Position numbers and translations under genes: made by a program
The notes under the pieces: generated by a model
The model's input: the letters and a program-made list of their open reading frames with translations, nothing else
Database searches by the model: none
What the model was told of the DNA's origin: nothing
Shown here: positions 61,830 to 64,000 of the stretch, one piece after another
How the letters are laid out: every line of letters starts with the position of its first letter
Numbering within the stretch: the first letter of the stretch is position 1
From: Tamarix chinensis
Taxonomy: Eukaryota; Streptophyta; Magnoliopsida; Caryophyllales; Tamaricaceae
DNA: 64,000 bases
Reading direction: 5' to 3'
Assembly (NCBI GenBank): GCA_030549775.1
Contig: CM060174.1
Span: 44,930,707-44,994,706, forward strand

Positions 61830-63040
61830 GGTGGTGCACGGCGGTGGCGGCGGTGACCGGAAAAAGAGAAGAAAAGGGAAAAAGTTGAATGCTGGAAAAA
61901 GATAGGGAGAATTAAGGTGGAAGTTGGGCTCTTTAAGAATACCTAGAGGGAGAGGAGTAGAATGGAGTTGGCAGCTCACGGCGGCGGCGGCGGTGGCCGA
62001 ATGGAGAAGAAGGAGAGAAAGAGAGAAGGAGAGGGAGGAAGAGGAAAAGAAAGGTAGGGGAAGGTAGAAGAGAATAGGAGGAGAAAGAAGTGGCGGAAGC
62101 GGCTGAAAAGGTGGTGGACGACGGCGCGAAGGGTGGCAGAGACAGAAAATGGTTTGATTGGGAAGGGGACTTCGCACAGACGGGGTGGCTTGTGTAGGAA
62201 TAATCGAGGAATATGGGACACTTGGTTAGCTAGAGGGAGTTGCAAGGAATATTTTGGTAGGCAGATTGGGTGGCGGAGTTGGTTGGAGGCGGCGGAAGAG
62301 GCATCTAAGGGTGCAGCGGCAAAAAGGAAGGATTCTCTGGGTTAAAAAAAAATGAAACTAAACTAAAGGGTTGGTAAGGGGTATTTATAGGGTTTAAATG
62401 AAAGGTTAGGGTCCGTGGATCGGCTAGAGAGTAGGGCAAGTGGGATTAGGGTTACTGGTGGCAACAAAACCAGCAAAAATCATCTTCGGGGCAAGGGGTT
62501 GTGCATAGGAGAGAGAGAGAGAAAAAACGTGGGAGGAGAGGGCGAAGTGGGCAGGTAGGTGTGGTTGGTGAGTCAACGTGGAAGAGAGGGGGAGAAAATG
62601 GGCAGCAAATGTGTGTAGTTACCGACAAAATTTTTGGTGGTGGCTGTGGTGTAGTTATAATTGACAGTGTCGGGGAAGAAGAAAGAAGGAGGAGGAAGAA
62701 AGGTAGGATGGATCGGCAGTTCAGGGGAAAGAAAAGAAGGAAAAGAAAAGAAGGGGAGCCGGACAGTCGGGCATGGTTATTAAAAAGATCAATAAAATGC
62801 AGAGTCCAGGGGGAAAAGAAGACCAAACACGACGTGGCGAGGGAGAAGGAAATGAGGCCAGTCGTGCGGGTTGGGTCGCGCCAAAGGAAGGAGGGAGGGG
62901 GCTAGGCCACGAGAGAGGCAGGCCCAAATGGGGAAAAGGAGAGGAAAAAGAAAAGAAGAAAAGGAAGAAAAAGAAAGAAAAAGAAAGGAAAAAGGAAGAA
63001 AGAAAAGGAAAAAAGGGAAAAGGAAAAGAGAAAAATAATT
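61830..63040 (-). other. Pyrimidine-rich leader-like segment of A4
   Basis: The plus strand is G/A-rich, so the sense (minus) strand is C/T-rich. Open frames on both strands (for example 61806-62177, 62452-62826, 62501-62905) are low-complexity and are not called as genes. Confidence 0.55.
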
Positions 63041-63471
63041 AGGTTAGGTATTTATATTAATTAAAATATTTGGAATGTTTAAAAATAATAATATTTAAAT
63101 AAAATAATATTTAAATCCCTCTTTAGACTAAATTAGGATTTTTGAAAGATTTTTCATAAATTCCATTTTAATTAGCAAAACACCCTAATTTTCTTCAATT
63201 AAATTATTTATAAAATTAATATTAATTTGAAACTAATTTCTCCTTCTTATTTTAAATAAAACAATTTATTTAATTAATTTCTAAAATAAAATCCTTAATT
63301 AGCTAAAATACCAAAATTTCTCCAAATTAAAATACTTGTAAATTTCTTCTTAATTTACCATAACTAATTCCCTTTTATTTTAATAAAAATATTTATTTAA
63401 TTAATTTTTCTAATGAAATCTTATTTAAATATAATTTTTGAAATTATGAATTTTCGGGGCATTTAAGAAAT

Positions 63472-64000
63472 ACTAGGTAAAGAATGCTTGTGAGAGTTGA
63501 TATTAAGTAGTGATGGAGCTGGAGGAAGTGACTGCAACCAGGGCCTTGCCTTGTCTAACAATGATGAAGGGAACAACCTTAGCTTGTTAGCATCATCTCA
63601 AACTCCATTAATCTTTAATGTTCACAATTGTTTAGGAATATCGTCTATTGGGATATAAGAAAATTGATTTTGCTGCACCATATTAAGGAGTGCAGGCTTC
63701 AACTAAATTTTTTTGTGGCAACATTTAGATTCCTAATACTAAGTTGCATACTATAAGCATTAAGAGATGCAAACTACCTAAGAGAGCAATTCTGTTAGTC
63801 TTCTCCATCTATGTTAGCCGTGACTTTGCAACATGTGCTTTCTTCCTTCTCACGTAACTAAGTTCTTAATTCACTCTAATTTCTCTTCATTTTAGAATTT
63901 AATGCAACTTAAGGTTTTAATATGAGAGATCATTGCATATAAGGAACATAAATATGAACAACAACACACAATCAAGGTCGGAAAGAAAAGCCCCGAAGAA
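63472..64000 (-). pseudogene. Gag remnant of the Athila-like element, N-terminal part
   Basis: On the minus strand the pieces LKPALLNMVQQNQFSYIPI, KINGV, DDANKLRLFPSSLLDKARPW and LQSLPPAPSLL are readable with stops between. They match the Athila gag core and lead directly into the gag at 58506 once A4 is ignored. Sequence beyond about 63800 shows nothing recognisable. Confidence 0.75.

Larger units (their letters stand above)
58512..63466 (-). mobile_element. A4: 4.96-kb solo-LTR-like element in Athila-like gag
   Basis: The left end is TGTAACACCC and the right end GGGGCATTTAA (decayed). The duplication GAAAT is perfect (58507-58511 and 63467-63471), and Athila gag homology continues on both sides. 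Minus-strand order: AT-rich start, C/T-rich leader (~63040-61830), TATA-like CCCTATAAATACC (62382-62394), ATT-rich block (61260-61740), donor-like motif (61037-61049), minisatellite (60730-59990), CCGG array (59580-59245), 46-nt stem-loop (58657-58612). It is closest to A3. Confidence 0.85.
50171..64000 (-). mobile_element. Athila-like Ty3/gypsy element with A4 inserted in gag
   Basis: On the minus strand from the right edge, gag (to 63472, resuming at 58506), protease, RT, RNase H and integrase (to 53893) follow in order. A long 3' region with env-position ORF remnants comes next. Phrases such as PPLPFPQW, KKLHINIPFVEA, NELISIRTIIGW and LLQEFDLKIWDKKG are typical of Athila. Neither LTR was identified: the 5' LTR is beyond the window and the 3' end is unclear around 50.2 kb. 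The element is inactive. Confidence 0.8.

Noticed and set aside
61806..63042. Multiple 68-134 codon frames near the right end
   Set aside because: Low-complexity frames of the A4 leader segment; no conserved frame with A3.
1..64000. tRNA, rRNA or microRNA genes
   Set aside because: No cloverleaf, rRNA core sequence or convincing miRNA-like foldback outside repeats was recognised by eye. A tRNAscan-SE/Infernal run would be decisive.

Overview
This window is nuclear DNA from a flowering plant, probably a eudicot. The basis is a complete intronless DYW-class pentatricopeptide (PPR) gene, a broken germin-like gene with a plant TATA promoter, and several plant lineages of Ty3/gypsy LTR retrotransposon. 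The species cannot be named from sequence alone.

Layout. Bases 1-4977 hold the 5' half of a decayed Ty3/gypsy element on the minus strand. A gene island follows: a germin-like pseudogene (6685-7374, +) and the one convincing intact gene, a 791-residue PPR-DYW protein (8770-11145, -) that closely resembles Arabidopsis At2g22070. From about 12.8 kb to the end the window is nested retrotransposons.

The nest can be read from junctions and 5-bp target-site duplications (TSDs). A Tekay/Del-like chromovirus remnant on the minus strand covers about 13134-43658. Its ~3.5-kb 3' LTR (13134-14209 plus 31427-33820) is split by a second Ty3/gypsy element, called H1 here (14215-31421, +), with both LTRs, a polypurine tract and gag-pol remnants. 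H1's protease region is itself split by two ~5.3-kb non-coding elements of one family, A1 (16569-22018, +) and A2 (22242-27513, -). A third, A3 (34081-39299, +), sits in the chromovirus integrase region. A5 (45293-47655, -, truncated) sits in an inverted partial copy of the chromovirus LTR. A4 (58512-63466, -) sits in the gag of an Athila-like element that fills roughly 50.2-64.0 kb on the minus strand.

Family A is the most interesting content. A1-A4 begin and end with TG..CA or decayed forms of it inside a short terminal inverted repeat (TGTAAYACCCC...GGGGTGTTACA). Each is flanked by a 5-bp TSD (one has a single mismatch), encodes nothing recognisable and has no LTRs inside it. They look like very long solo LTRs, or LARD-like units. 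They share an ordered internal plan: AT-rich start, pyrimidine-rich GC-rich leader, a splice-donor-like motif, a minisatellite, an array of CCGGTCCACCGG/ATAATAGTGG units, and a 46-nt stem-loop about 100 bp before the 3' end that shows covariation.

No retroelement here looks capable of movement. Reverse-transcriptase catalytic aspartates are changed in three elements, the integrase glutamate is changed in the fourth, and stops and frameshifts are common. Coordinates of decayed domains are approximate because they were read by eye from several frames.
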